Assembly (NCBI RefSeq): GCF_027111315.2
Contig: NZ_CP114289.2
Coordinates: 1,798,001-1,862,000 of the forward strand
Length of the DNA stretch: 64,000 bases
From: Flavobacterium limnophilum
GTDB taxonomy: Bacteria; Bacteroidota; Bacteroidia; Flavobacteriales; Flavobacteriaceae
Direction: 5' to 3'
Shown here: positions 44,990-55,770 of the stretch, piece after piece
How the letters are laid out: each line of letters opens with the position of its first letter
How positions within the stretch are numbered: the stretch's first letter is position 1
The notes under the pieces: generated by a model
What the model saw: only the letters and a program-made list of their open reading frames with translations
The model's database searches: none
Told to the model about the DNA's origin: nothing
Position numbers and translations under genes: made by a program

Positions 44990-45451
44990 TTATTTATTGC
45001 CTTTGTCTTTGTTTCCTTTTCCCTGATTATGACCGCTATTTCCATATCCTTTATTATCATGGTAATTCGGGTTTTTCCCGATAGATTTTTGCGGATTGCC
45101 CCTGTAGCCTTTATGATATTTGGCTTTATGATTGTTGAAATAATAATAAGGATGAGAACCGTGATAGTCTCGCAAAACCACCTTGTAACCACTGTATAAA
45201 TCATAATTCCTATAAGGAGCCGGCAAATATCTTGATCGATACCATCTTCCGGATTGAAAATAAATAAACTGGGAAGTCCTGATGTCATAATAAACCTCAA
45301 TATCAGGCAAATAATAGAATTCTATATTGGAATATCCAACCGGTCCCCATAGCGGAGGCGAACCAATCCTCACGTTAACCGAAACTTGCGATTGCATCAA
45401 ACTGGACACAAAAAGAAATAATCCTGTCGCAATTAATTTTAATGTTTTCAT
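44990..45451 (-). CDS. Secreted Tyr/Gly/Lys-rich protein, unknown function
   Basis: A 153-aa protein with a signal peptide (MKTLKLIATGLFLFVSSLMQ, cut near QSQV). The central domain has YSNIEFYYLPDIEVYYDIRT and FQSGRWYRSRYLPAPY, a fold seen in small periplasmic proteins of Flavobacteria. The C-terminal 50 residues are low complexity, rich in Lys, Gly, Asn and His (KGNKDKGNK at the end). Function unknown. The overlapping frame on the same strand (44983-45300) lacks a signal and is discarded. Confidence 0.75.
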   Translation of the reverse strand: MKTLKLIATGLFLFVSSLMQSQVSVNVRIGSPPLWGPVGYSNIEFYYLPDIEVYYDIRTSQFIYFQSGRWYRSRYLPAPYRNYDLYSGYKVVLRDYHGSHPYYYFNNHKAKYHKGYRGNPQKSIGKNPNYHDNKGYGNSGHNQGKGNKDKGNK

Positions 45452-45726
45452 CTTTTTAAATATTTAATTAGGCTTGATAATTTAATAAATAAGTCCCTAT
45501 TTTAATTTATCTATCTTGATTGTACCAGAAGAATCAATAAAAGAATGACAACATCGTCTCCATTAAACAAAAAGCTTAATTTCTCCCTCACTTTTAGTTA
45601 CATTTGATGTTGCCGTTGCAATAAAGATACAAAATATTTAAGTCAAAATTATTCAATTTTACATAAAATTTGCATTTAAAAAGGCAAAACAAAAAACACA
45701 AAACTCTAAACAAGAAACACTTAACA

Positions 45727-47547
45727 CTATTTATAAATCACGGTTCTTGGTTTGTCCAATCCAAAATCCTGAAATCCAAAATCCGAAGTTTCGAACGCAT
45801 TTGTCTTTAAAACGTTGTTGCCGCTTCCTGGAATTGTTGGATAATAGGCCAAAGAAATCTGGAAAGTACGAAATATTAAATAATCGTTGGTAATCAATAA
45901 TCCAATGCCAATTTTTGAAAAAGCTTGACTATTTCGCAATCCGGTTTCTTCGTTTCCAAGCATGGCTATCTCATAATTAAAATAAGGATTCAATCGAAAA
46001 CCAAGAATATCCCAAGGCGAATACGTTTGGGTTTGAAAGGTCAAAATCATTTTTTGGCTGCCATAAATGGCACTTTTGAAACCCAGAATTCCATAGTCTT
46101 CGTTGATGGTCAATTGGTCTCCAATAGTGTTCTGCCTATTGATTCCAATGGTTAGTTGCGGCTTGATGAATTGTCTCAATTTCCATTTTCCAACACTTAT
46201 CAAATTGGTGAAATAATTGGCCTGGAAAGTAAAAGCGGTTTGGTCGGTAACCGATTTGTTGAAAAATGTTCCCAGTTCAAAATTGAGGCTTAAAAAACCC
46301 CATTTAAAATAATTTCCAAAAGAAAGCTGGCCGCCCAAATAGAAACTTCCAACATCATTTTTAACTTGGTAACCGCCCGTTATCCCGAATATTTTTCCAA
46401 TGGGAACATCCTCGGTTACTCCATTTTTAAAGATGTACTTGTCTTCGACAAACTTACGCGTCGAGATGCCAATTCCCGAGAGAAAAAAGTGTTCCGACGA
46501 ATAAAAATTGATGGGATCATAAGCAACCGTTGGACTTTCAAGGTAATTTACATTCAAGAACCTGCCCGAGACAATCAAGTTGGTTACCCTTATGTTTTCT
46601 GTTTTTTCTTTAGAAATTCTTAATGCGTAACCACCCCAAAAATCGTGTGAATTGAATTTAAAACTTTGTTTGGCATACACCAAATTCACATCGGCAAGCG
46701 TATCCGTTCTATATTGTTGGTTTAAATCAATCCCTCCAGCCCATTTTGCAAATGGAGAATAGAAAGGTCGGCTTATGGATAGGGTTTTTCCATAATTACC
46801 ATCCAAATCCTTGAAATAATTCAATTTGGTCTGTATAAAGGTGTTTTTGATGTTGTGAACAATATATTCCAATTTATAGGCATTTTTATCGTCTTCGTAT
46901 CTTTTTTGGTATCGACTGTTTAGGGTGTGGCCGGAACCAAAAAAATTACGTTCGTTCAGTTGTAAATTGGTCTTGCTGTCTGAGGCGGAAATTCTGGGCA
47001 GCAAACTCCAAGTATCCAACACCCGAATGGAAACATCTACCGAATCGCCGTTTTTAGCAGTCAATTGCGTCGTTATTGCCACTCGGCTGATATAGCTTTG
47101 CGCTCGTATCAAACGAGTCGATTCTTTTACCAACAAAGAGTCCAAGGGCTCGTTTTTACTGATAAGCAAGATGTTTTTGATGGCTATTTTTTTAGTTTTG
47201 GCATGAATTGAATTTCCGTTTTTTTCGACCCAGCTTTTGGGCTTTTTAGTACTATCAATCTCGGAATAGCCAAAAGGATCCAGCGTAACTATATTGATGT
47301 TTCGAATAATCTTGCCTTCAAAGGCTTGATAATTTTGCTGGACAACTTTTTTTTGTTTTTTCTTTTTGGAATTGATGGGTTTAAAAACCAGCTTATGCAC
47401 AAACTTGGTGAATTTGTTTTTTTTAGAATAGGCTTGAATATTCCTGTACACCTCGGAACTGTCTTTTTTGGGTACATTTTCCTGTGAAAAACCCGTCTGA
47501 AAGCCGAAGAGAGCCAAAAGAAACAAAAGCTGTTTTTTATAAGGCAT
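45727..47547 (-). CDS. Omp85-like outer-membrane protein (POTRA plus barrel)
   Basis: A 606-aa exported protein (signal ending near TGFSQE). After a basic linker (residues about 45-70), a POTRA-like repeat can be seen (EGKIIRNINIVTLDPFGY, then VKESTRLIRAQSYISRVAIT). The rest is a 16-strand-type barrel with FGSGHTLNSRYQ near its start, resembling TamA/BamA relatives. It could assist assembly or translocation across the outer membrane, but it is not the essential BamA, which is longer with more POTRA domains. Monocistronic. Confidence 0.75.
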   Translation of the reverse strand: MPYKKQLLFLLALFGFQTGFSQENVPKKDSSEVYRNIQAYSKKNKFTKFVHKLVFKPINSKKKKQKKVVQQNYQAFEGKIIRNINIVTLDPFGYSEIDSTKKPKSWVEKNGNSIHAKTKKIAIKNILLISKNEPLDSLLVKESTRLIRAQSYISRVAITTQLTAKNGDSVDVSIRVLDTWSLLPRISASDSKTNLQLNERNFFGSGHTLNSRYQKRYEDDKNAYKLEYIVHNIKNTFIQTKLNYFKDLDGNYGKTLSISRPFYSPFAKWAGGIDLNQQYRTDTLADVNLVYAKQSFKFNSHDFWGGYALRISKEKTENIRVTNLIVSGRFLNVNYLESPTVAYDPINFYSSEHFFLSGIGISTRKFVEDKYIFKNGVTEDVPIGKIFGITGGYQVKNDVGSFYLGGQLSFGNYFKWGFLSLNFELGTFFNKSVTDQTAFTFQANYFTNLISVGKWKLRQFIKPQLTIGINRQNTIGDQLTINEDYGILGFKSAIYGSQKMILTFQTQTYSPWDILGFRLNPYFNYEIAMLGNEETGLRNSQAFSKIGIGLLITNDYLIFRTFQISLAYYPTIPGSGNNVLKTNAFETSDFGFQDFGLDKPRTVIYK

Positions 47548-47704
47548 TTAAAAAAAAATGAATATTAGAAATAGAAATAAAATGTTGATTTTTTTCTTTT
47601 AAAATAATCAGATTGACAAATTAATCCACCTTACAAATATTAGATTTTTATACTTCTAAAGTGTTATGCTATTTTTTAAATTCTTACATAATTCACACTT
47701 TGAA

Positions 47705-48235
47705 TCAATCTGTAAACTCTATTTGCTCTTCAGGATGTTTTAAAATTGTTATTCCAATTTGCAACATCAAATTGTTGGGATAAACTATTATTTCCCCTTC
47801 TTTGGTTTTCAAATACACGTGAAAAGCGCCAATATCCTCTATTTCAGCCTCGATTGGAAAATCTTTGTCGTGAATGAAAATAAAGTCTCCTATTTTATAC
47901 GGAAAAGAAAAGAACAAAATAATCCCTGACGTGATATTGCTCAAAATCGACCATTGTGCAAACATGGCCACTCCAACGACTGTGGTAATGGAAGAAAGTA
48001 CTATAAAAATATCTTTGGTTTGGACTCCCCAAATGATTATTAAAGCGATTACGGCCAAAATATTCATCAGTAAATGAATGTATTTAAGAACTAATCGAGT
48101 TCTTTTTTCTATGGTTTGGCTCCTTTTTGCAAAACTTCTAACCAATTTTGAAACAATCAGTCTTGACAAGACCACCAAGATCAATAGAATCCCCGTACCA
48201 AATATTTCCTGTGTATAATCTTTGAAAAATACCAT
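47705..48235 (-). CDS. Small MscS-family mechanosensitive channel
   Basis: A 176-aa channel with about three helices: an N-terminal one, IHLLMNILAVIALIIIWGVQ and FIVLSSITTVVGVAMFAQWS. The last leads into the pore-lining TM3/beta-domain segment SNITSGIILFFSFPYKIGDF. The C-terminal beta domain is short (EAEIEDIGAFHVYLKTKEGE to YPNNLMLQIG), shorter than E. coli MscS. It would open under hypo-osmotic stress. It lies 12 bases after maf and belongs to the ubiA-maf-mscS operon. Confidence 0.87.
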   Translation of the reverse strand: MVFFKDYTQEIFGTGILLILVVLSRLIVSKLVRSFAKRSQTIEKRTRLVLKYIHLLMNILAVIALIIIWGVQTKDIFIVLSSITTVVGVAMFAQWSILSNITSGIILFFSFPYKIGDFIFIHDKDFPIEAEIEDIGAFHVYLKTKEGEIIVYPNNLMLQIGITILKHPEEQIEFTD

Positions 48236-48247
48236 AGCCTTTTGTTT

Positions 48248-48832
48248 TTATGCTAATTTACTCAAATATTCGTAAACTTTATCGGTTGGCATGCCCATAA
48301 CATTGGCATAGGAGCCTTCAATTTTGGAAACGCCCACAAAACCTATCCATTCCTGAATGCCGTAAGCTCCCGCTTTGTCGAAAGGTTTGTAGTTTTCGAT
48401 ATAATAGCGGATGGCTTCATCACTCAATTCGTTGAAAGTAACTTGGGTAACCTCATAGATAACTTCAACATCGACATTGGTCTTGAAACAAACCGAAGTG
48501 ATGACTTCGTGAGTGGCATTCGATAGCGATTTCAGGATTTTAAAAGCATCTTGTTCGTCTTTTGGTTTGCCCAAAGCCTTGTTGTCGTGCCAAACAATCG
48601 TGTCACTTGTTATCAGGATTTCGTCATTTTGCAATTCGCCTTCAAAAGCATTGGCTTTCAATTCTGCCAAATAATTGGTAATTTCTTCAGCTTTTAGTTC
48701 CGGCGGGAAAATTTCCTCAATTTCTTTCAACCGAATTTCGAAATCCAGATCCAAGTCCTTAAAGAATTGCTGGCGTCTTGGCGAACCCGAAGCCAAAATT
48801 AATTTGTATTTTTGCAGTTTATTTTTAAGCAT
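48248..48832 (-). CDS. maf: Maf-family nucleotide pyrophosphatase
   Basis: A 194-aa enzyme that hydrolyses non-canonical or selected NTPs to NMPs. The start LASGSPRRQQFFKDLDLDFE carries the conserved SPRR motif, and ITSDTIVWHDNKALGKPKDE holds the acidic residue and Lys of the active site. A third motif is KAGAYGIQEW. The pattern resembles the dTTP/UTP-specific YhdE type. The start overlaps the end of ubiA by eight bases, so translation is coupled; mscS follows. Confidence 0.92.
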   Translation of the reverse strand: MLKNKLQKYKLILASGSPRRQQFFKDLDLDFEIRLKEIEEIFPPELKAEEITNYLAELKANAFEGELQNDEILITSDTIVWHDNKALGKPKDEQDAFKILKSLSNATHEVITSVCFKTNVDVEVIYEVTQVTFNELSDEAIRYYIENYKPFDKAGAYGIQEWIGFVGVSKIEGSYANVMGMPTDKVYEYLSKLA

Positions 48833-49751
48833 TGTATTTTATGTTTAAACTGATGACCACGATCGAAAGGATTCCGAAAAACAGAATCCATTTCAGAACG
48901 GTGCTCAAATGATGAAAATCTTTTGTTGTTGTTGCCGACCCAATTTTTATCGTAAAATATAACAATGGAGCCAATATCAAAACCAATCCGTACACCGTTG
49001 CATACAACAATCCCGAAGCAAACAAGTTGGCATTGATATAATAAATGATACAAATTATTGGAATAAAACTCAGTGCAAAAACCAATTTTGCTGTTCGTTT
49101 CACGCCAAAAACAATTGGTAACGTATTCATTCCCTGATTGTAATCACCGTTCACGTCTTGCAAATCTTTGACAATTTCCCGGATAAAATTGATGATGAAG
49201 GCAAAAAGGGCAAAGTCCAAAAGAATGCCGAAAAGCAACCCCATAACGGGTCTGTTTTCCTCAAAGGTCACGGGATATAAATCGAAAATCCCGATAATCA
49301 CAACGCTAACCGAAAGTAGCAAAGCCACTATAAAATTGCCAATCAGCAAGCTTTGTTTTAAACTCGTGGCATAAAAATAAAGCGTCGCCGCAATGATTAT
49401 AAAGAGGGAAGCAAAACTGGGTTTTTCGATAACATTCGACAAATAAAAGCCCAAAGCAACACCAATAACAGTAAAACCAATATACAGATTATACGCCTTG
49501 GTTTCGGATAAAAACGTACCGACAATCACATTATCAGGTTTGTTATCCGTGTCGGTTTCCACATCCATAATATTATTGATAATGTAGCCTCCTGCTGCAA
49601 TACAAATCGTTGCCAAAACCAACAAAACATATTGCCAATGAGACAACGCCAAAGGAATATCTTGCAATTCCAGAAAACCATACCTGAAAATAAGCTGCAT
49701 CAAGGCAAGCATTAACAGGTTTTGATAGCGGATTAATTTAAGGTAGTTCAT
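48825..49751 (-). CDS. UbiA-family prenyltransferase (geranylgeranylglyceryl-phosphate-synthase-partner type)
   Basis: A 308-aa, nine-helix membrane enzyme that transfers a prenyl chain. The first aspartate motif is YIINNIMDVETDTDNKPDN, the second DLQDVNGDYNQGMNTLP; both bind the Mg-diphosphate of the prenyl donor. In Bacteroidota this branch is often annotated as geranylgeranylglycerol-phosphate geranylgeranyltransferase, but the acceptor is not proven and MenA cannot be excluded. First gene of the ubiA-maf-mscS operon. Confidence 0.85.
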   Translation of the reverse strand: MNYLKLIRYQNLLMLALMQLIFRYGFLELQDIPLALSHWQYVLLVLATICIAAGGYIINNIMDVETDTDNKPDNVIVGTFLSETKAYNLYIGFTVIGVALGFYLSNVIEKPSFASLFIIIAATLYFYATSLKQSLLIGNFIVALLLSVSVVIIGIFDLYPVTFEENRPVMGLLFGILLDFALFAFIINFIREIVKDLQDVNGDYNQGMNTLPIVFGVKRTAKLVFALSFIPIICIIYYINANLFASGLLYATVYGLVLILAPLLYFTIKIGSATTTKDFHHLSTVLKWILFFGILSIVVISLNIKYNA

Positions 49752-49757
49752 AATTTA

Positions 49758-49829
49758 GTGGTCAGTGGTCAGTGGTCAGTGGTCAGTGGTCACAAATACT
49801 GAACACTGAATACTGTATACTGAACACTA
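49758..49829. repeat. Heptanucleotide tracts GTGGTCA x5 and ACTGAAC-type
   Basis: Five perfect GTGGTCA copies (49758-49792) are followed by 7-base steps ACTGAAC, ACTGAAT, ACTGTAT, ACTGAAC up to the end of the four-helix-bundle gene. Confidence 0.9.
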
Positions 49830-50198
49830 TTAAATGGTTACTCCAAATTTTTGAGGATTCAGAATCATATAATTAATTAATTTTCCAACTTCATTGCTTT
49901 CATTCAATAATTCATTGTAAATCGCTTCATTTATGTAGTTGCATTTGAATGCAAATTCAAGCCAGACTTGAGTTTCAGAATTTTCAGCGTCAGAATCCGT
50001 TAATTTACTATGGAAATTTTTCGGATAAACTCTTTTTCTATAGGCTTCTGCAATATTAGCTGGAACACTTCTTGAAGAACGTCTAATTTGGTCAGTCAAA
50101 GAATACATTTCTTCCTTGGGAAATGATTTTGTCATTTCGAAAATCCTCATTGCCAATGAAAATGATTTCTGATAAGCTAATAAATCTTGGAATCTCAT
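49830..50198 (-). CDS. Four-helix bundle protein (23S rRNA intervening-sequence type)
   Basis: A 122-aa cytoplasmic helical protein. MRFQDLLAYQKSFSLAMRIF at the start, the segment TDQIRRSSRSVPANIAEAYR and the closing LINYMILNPQKFG are the family signature of S23/IVP four-helix-bundle proteins, first seen inside intervening sequences of bacterial 23S rRNA and widely scattered in genomes. Here it is free-standing and flanked on both sides by heptamer repeat tracts (49758-49829 and 50222-50282), which suggests it arrived as a repeat-bounded insertion between ubiA and tcdA. Molecular role unknown. Confidence 0.88.
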   Translation of the reverse strand: MRFQDLLAYQKSFSLAMRIFEMTKSFPKEEMYSLTDQIRRSSRSVPANIAEAYRKRVYPKNFHSKLTDSDAENSETQVWLEFAFKCNYINEAIYNELLNESNEVGKLINYMILNPQKFGVTI

Positions 50199-50221
50199 AA
50201 ACTTGTTTTTTGGTTAATTTT

Positions 50222-50282
50222 TTCACTGAATACTGCCCTTCTATACTTCGCTCACTGAACACTGATCACTGAAGACCGAACA
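50222..50282. repeat. Degenerate heptanucleotide tract (ACTGAAC-type)
   Basis: 7-base steps ACTGAAT, ACTGCCC, then ACTGAAC, ACTGATC, ACTGAAG, ACCGAAC, up to the tcdA stop; matches the tract on the other side of the four-helix-bundle gene. Confidence 0.75.
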
Positions 50283-50996
50283 CTATTTCTTAAGTAAATA
50301 ACGAATCACTGTTTCGGCGGCATACAAGCCAAACAATCCCGGCATATAGCTGTTGGTTCCATAAAAAGATTTCTTGAAATTGGAACCATCGGTCATTTTT
50401 AAACTGGCTCCATCCTGAATTTCAGACGAAAAAACGACTTTCAATTTATTGATTTTTACCGCTTTCAATCGGCGGCGAATCGTTTTGGCCAAATAGCAAT
50501 TTATCGTATTGCTGATATCGGCCACCTTCACTTTGGAAGCCTGCATCTTCCCTCCTGCCCCCATCGAGGAAATAATTTTCACCCTTTTGCGCTTGGCGGC
50601 AAAGATTAAATTCAATTTTGGCGTAATGCTGTCAATGCAATCCAAAACATAATCAAATTCATCCGAAACCAATTCGAATGCTCTTTCCGGCGACAAAAAC
50701 TCACGGATTCTAGTCAACTTCAATTCAGGATTGATGTCCATTAATCGGTCGCCAACGATGGTTACTTTGGGTTCTCCAATGGTGGAATGCAAGGCGGGCA
50801 ACTGTCGGTTGATGTTGGTTATATCCACGATATCGCCGTCCACTATGGTCATTTTTCCCACTCCGGCTCGTGCCAAAAATTCGGCGGCAAAGGAACCCAC
50901 GCCTCCCAATCCCACCACCAAAATATTGGCGTTTCTTAATTTATCCAATCCTTCTGCCTTAAATAAGAGCTCTGCTCTCTCAGTCCATTCTGCCAT
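50283..50996 (-). CDS. tcdA: tRNA threonylcarbamoyladenosine dehydratase
   Basis: A 237-aa E1-like enzyme (also called CsdL or YgdL) that cyclises t6A at position 37 of ANN-decoding tRNAs in an ATP-dependent reaction. The adenylation motif is ILVVGLGGVGSFAAEFLARA, followed by IVDGDIVDITNINRQ. Metal-binding cysteines of canonical E1 enzymes are absent, as usual for TcdA. The C-terminal YMPGLFGLYAAETVIRYLL is also characteristic. Six bases separate its start from the end of the WG-repeat lipoprotein gene, so they are probably cotranscribed. Confidence 0.9.
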   Translation of the reverse strand: MAEWTERAELLFKAEGLDKLRNANILVVGLGGVGSFAAEFLARAGVGKMTIVDGDIVDITNINRQLPALHSTIGEPKVTIVGDRLMDINPELKLTRIREFLSPERAFELVSDEFDYVLDCIDSITPKLNLIFAAKRKRVKIISSMGAGGKMQASKVKVADISNTINCYLAKTIRRRLKAVKINKLKVVFSSEIQDGASLKMTDGSNFKKSFYGTNSYMPGLFGLYAAETVIRYLLKK

Positions 50997-51002
50997 AATT
51001 TT

Positions 51003-51527
51003 TTACTTTACTATATTCCCTTTTTTATCAATATAATACCAATTATTACTTTCCCAAGTATAATGTTCTCCATCATACACTTTTTTACAATTGACACTAA
51101 CTTTTGCTTTTCCATCTTTAAATGGGTAAGCACAATCAAATTTTGGTTCAATCAATACTTTGGAACTTATAGAATCAATGTAACCAATTTTTCCGTTTTT
51201 TTCAATTCTATATATTCCTTCACTGGTGTAATCTGGCCCATTATCAAAACAAAAAATATCATAAATATGTTTTCCATTTCTATCAATTAAAACAGGACTA
51301 CGACCTACAATTCCATAATCAGTAATTGTATCTGTATAAGCAATTAAATAATCTCCTAGTACTTTATTCCCGTTTTCATCAAAATAGGCATACATTGAAG
51401 TTTTGTCATCCCTTTTAAAAATCAATTTCCCAACTTTATTTGGTTCCTTCTCAATATTTTTTTTACAAGAAAAACTTATTACCAAAAGAGCAAAAAGAAA
51501 CAGTACATTAAATTTGATTGTCTTCAT
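51003..51527 (-). CDS. WG-repeat lipoprotein
   Basis: A 174-aa lipoprotein (FALLVISFSCKKN, lipid on Cys21). The mature part contains WG-type beta repeats, of which IEKNGKIGYIDSISSKVLIE, FDCAYPFKDGKAKVSVNCKK and WYYIDKKGNIVK are clear. These repeats form small beta units of unknown role and are frequent in Bacteroidota. It lies just upstream of tcdA on the same strand. Confidence 0.8.
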   Translation of the reverse strand: MKTIKFNVLFLFALLVISFSCKKNIEKEPNKVGKLIFKRDDKTSMYAYFDENGNKVLGDYLIAYTDTITDYGIVGRSPVLIDRNGKHIYDIFCFDNGPDYTSEGIYRIEKNGKIGYIDSISSKVLIEPKFDCAYPFKDGKAKVSVNCKKVYDGEHYTWESNNWYYIDKKGNIVK

Positions 51528-51555
51528 AATAAGTTTTTTTAATTGAAACCAAGAT

Positions 51556-52212
51556 TTACAATGAATTATTTACGAAAACTTTATTATAATTTTTATTCAC
51601 TATTTCCTGTAATTCATTTAATTCCATTCCTTTATATTTCGCTGCCAAGGCATATACTTCTTGGATTCCTTCCTCGACTATGTCGGTTTCCAACAAGAAT
51701 CTATCGTTTGGAATACTTTGAAAAACCGGTTCCAATTCCGGGTTTCGCAATAAATTTTTTCCAAACGAAACATAAAATCCATTGTCGATTAACTGCTTGG
51801 CGAGTTCCACTTTTTTGGAGAATCCGTGGACAATCATGGGAACGGTAATTTTCAATCTTTTCTTTATTTCAATCAATTCCTGAAAAGCGGCAACACAATG
51901 AATCACGACCGGTTTTTGGTGTTTTTCGGCCAATGCCAATTGTTTTTCGAAAACGGATTGTTGCACCTCAAACGGCGTTTCAGAACGTTTGTCCAAACCA
52001 GATTCGCCGAGAGCCAAACATTCCGGCAAGGCCAATTTCTCGTCCACCACTTGAAAATCCTTTTCCAATCGGTTTTCGTTTATGTACAACGGATGAATCC
52101 CGATGGAATAAAACGGAATCGCGGCATCAAATTCCTGTGGATATTGATTGACCAATTCCAATACATCTGGTTGATTCGTGAATTGGTGGGTATGTAAATT
52201 GAAGTATTGCAT
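51556..52212 (-). CDS. TatD-family metal-dependent hydrolase
   Basis: A 218-aa TIM-barrel DNase-like protein. The metal ligands expected of TatD are visible: HTH at the N-terminus (FNLHTHQF), Glu in LGESGLDKR, His in PVVIHCVAAFQE, His in MIVHGFSKKVEL, and Asp in FLLETDIVEE. It is some 40 residues shorter than E. coli TatD, mostly in the loop after the GESGLD strand, a variant common in Bacteroidota. TatD proteins act as 3'-5' exonucleases or D-aminoacyl-tRNA-related hydrolases. Likely monocistronic. Confidence 0.87.
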   Translation of the reverse strand: MQYFNLHTHQFTNQPDVLELVNQYPQEFDAAIPFYSIGIHPLYINENRLEKDFQVVDEKLALPECLALGESGLDKRSETPFEVQQSVFEKQLALAEKHQKPVVIHCVAAFQELIEIKKRLKITVPMIVHGFSKKVELAKQLIDNGFYVSFGKNLLRNPELEPVFQSIPNDRFLLETDIVEEGIQEVYALAAKYKGMELNELQEIVNKNYNKVFVNNSL

Positions 52213-52523
52213 TGGGCAAAAATAGTTTAAAAGTTATAAAGCCACAAAGTTAATATTCTGGAAAGATTGCTCCATTTTAACATGGAATTCACTTTTAAAA
52301 AAGTTCACCACGAATTTTGACAACAAAAGCACCAAAGCTTCGGCAGAATCTTTCAATGCCAAAATAAAAGCATTCAGAGCGCAATTCAGGGGAGTCAGAA
52401 ATGTTGAGTTTTTCCTTTTTAGACTAACCAATATTTACGCATATATCGCTCCACAGGTTTTAGAATTGACCCGATTGATCCCGGATTGATCTAAAAATAC
52501 ACGAATTAATAACAACTAGAAAC
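52213..52523. other. Spacer, no gene seen
   Basis: A 65-codon minus-strand frame at 52234-52431 has no signal, motif or family resemblance and is not accepted. The stretch separates TatD from the GIY-YIG/tRNA array. Confidence 0.45.
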
Positions 52524-52551
52524 AAAAAAACCACTCGTTTGAGTGGTTTTT
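52524..52551 (-). terminator. Terminator at the end of the GIY-YIG/tRNA array
   Basis: AAAAACCACTC and GAGTGGTTTTT pair around AAAC. The same hairpin (with loop AACC) follows each tRNA-like copy and the intact tRNA-Arg, at 52898-52925 and every 374 bases up to 55142-55169. Confidence 0.88.
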
Positions 52552-52552
52552 G

Positions 52553-55244
<2,692 letters not shown>

Positions 55245-55288
55245 ATTAATCATTAAATTAACTAATTAAAAGAAAACTTAATAATTAG

Positions 55289-55363
55289 TCGGGGTGGCAG
55301 GATTCGAACCTGCGGCCTCCTGCTCCCAAAGCAGGCGCGATAACCGAGCTACGCTACACCCCG
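55289..55363 (-). tRNA. tRNA-Pro (anticodon TGG)
   Basis: Acceptor CGGGGTG/CACCCCG, anticodon stem CCTGC/GCAGG with loop TTTGGGA, T arm GCAGG TTCGAAT CCTGC, discriminator A. Confidence 0.95.
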
Positions 55364-55377
55364 AAGTGCAAAAAAAG

Positions 55378-55464
55378 CGGAGAGTAAGGGATTCGAACCC
55401 TTGGTACAGTTTCCCATACGCATGTTTAGCAAACATGTCCTTTCGGCCACTCAGGCAACTCTCC
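55378..55464 (-). tRNA. tRNA-Ser (anticodon GCT)
   Basis: Class II tRNA with a long variable arm. Acceptor GGAGAGT/ACTCTCC, anticodon stem CATGT/ACATG with loop TTGCTAA, T arm AAGGG TTCGAAT CCCTT, discriminator G. Confidence 0.95.
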
Positions 55465-55770
55465 AATAAATATGAACTTATATTTCTTTTAAGCGGTTGC
55501 AAATGTAGGGTTCTATTCTATATTTCACAAATTATTGACCTCTTTTTTTTAATGTTTTTTTACTCCCTATTCAAAAACATTAACAATCAAATGCATAGCT
55601 ATTTTTCAATGAAACCTTTTTTGTTTTTCTTATAATGAATATTGATAAAAGAATATTGAATAATAATATTTCAAGGTTTTCCGATATCCAAACATAATAA
55701 TATCAAAAATGTAATTTAGTATTTACCCAAAATGATTAAATTAGCATCTCAAACAAAATAACTCTTCATC
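55465..55770. other. AT-rich spacer between tRNA-Ser and thiolase
   Basis: No ORF supported. It should hold the divergent promoters of the tRNA cluster (minus) and of the thiolase gene (plus). Confidence 0.45.

Noticed and set aside
44983..45300. 105-aa Ile/Lys-rich ORF overlapping the secreted protein
   Set aside because: Alternative frame without a signal peptide; the 153-aa frame with a clear signal is preferred.
52234..52431. 65-aa minus-strand ORF
   Set aside because: No signal, motif or supporting context; lies in an AT-rich spacer.
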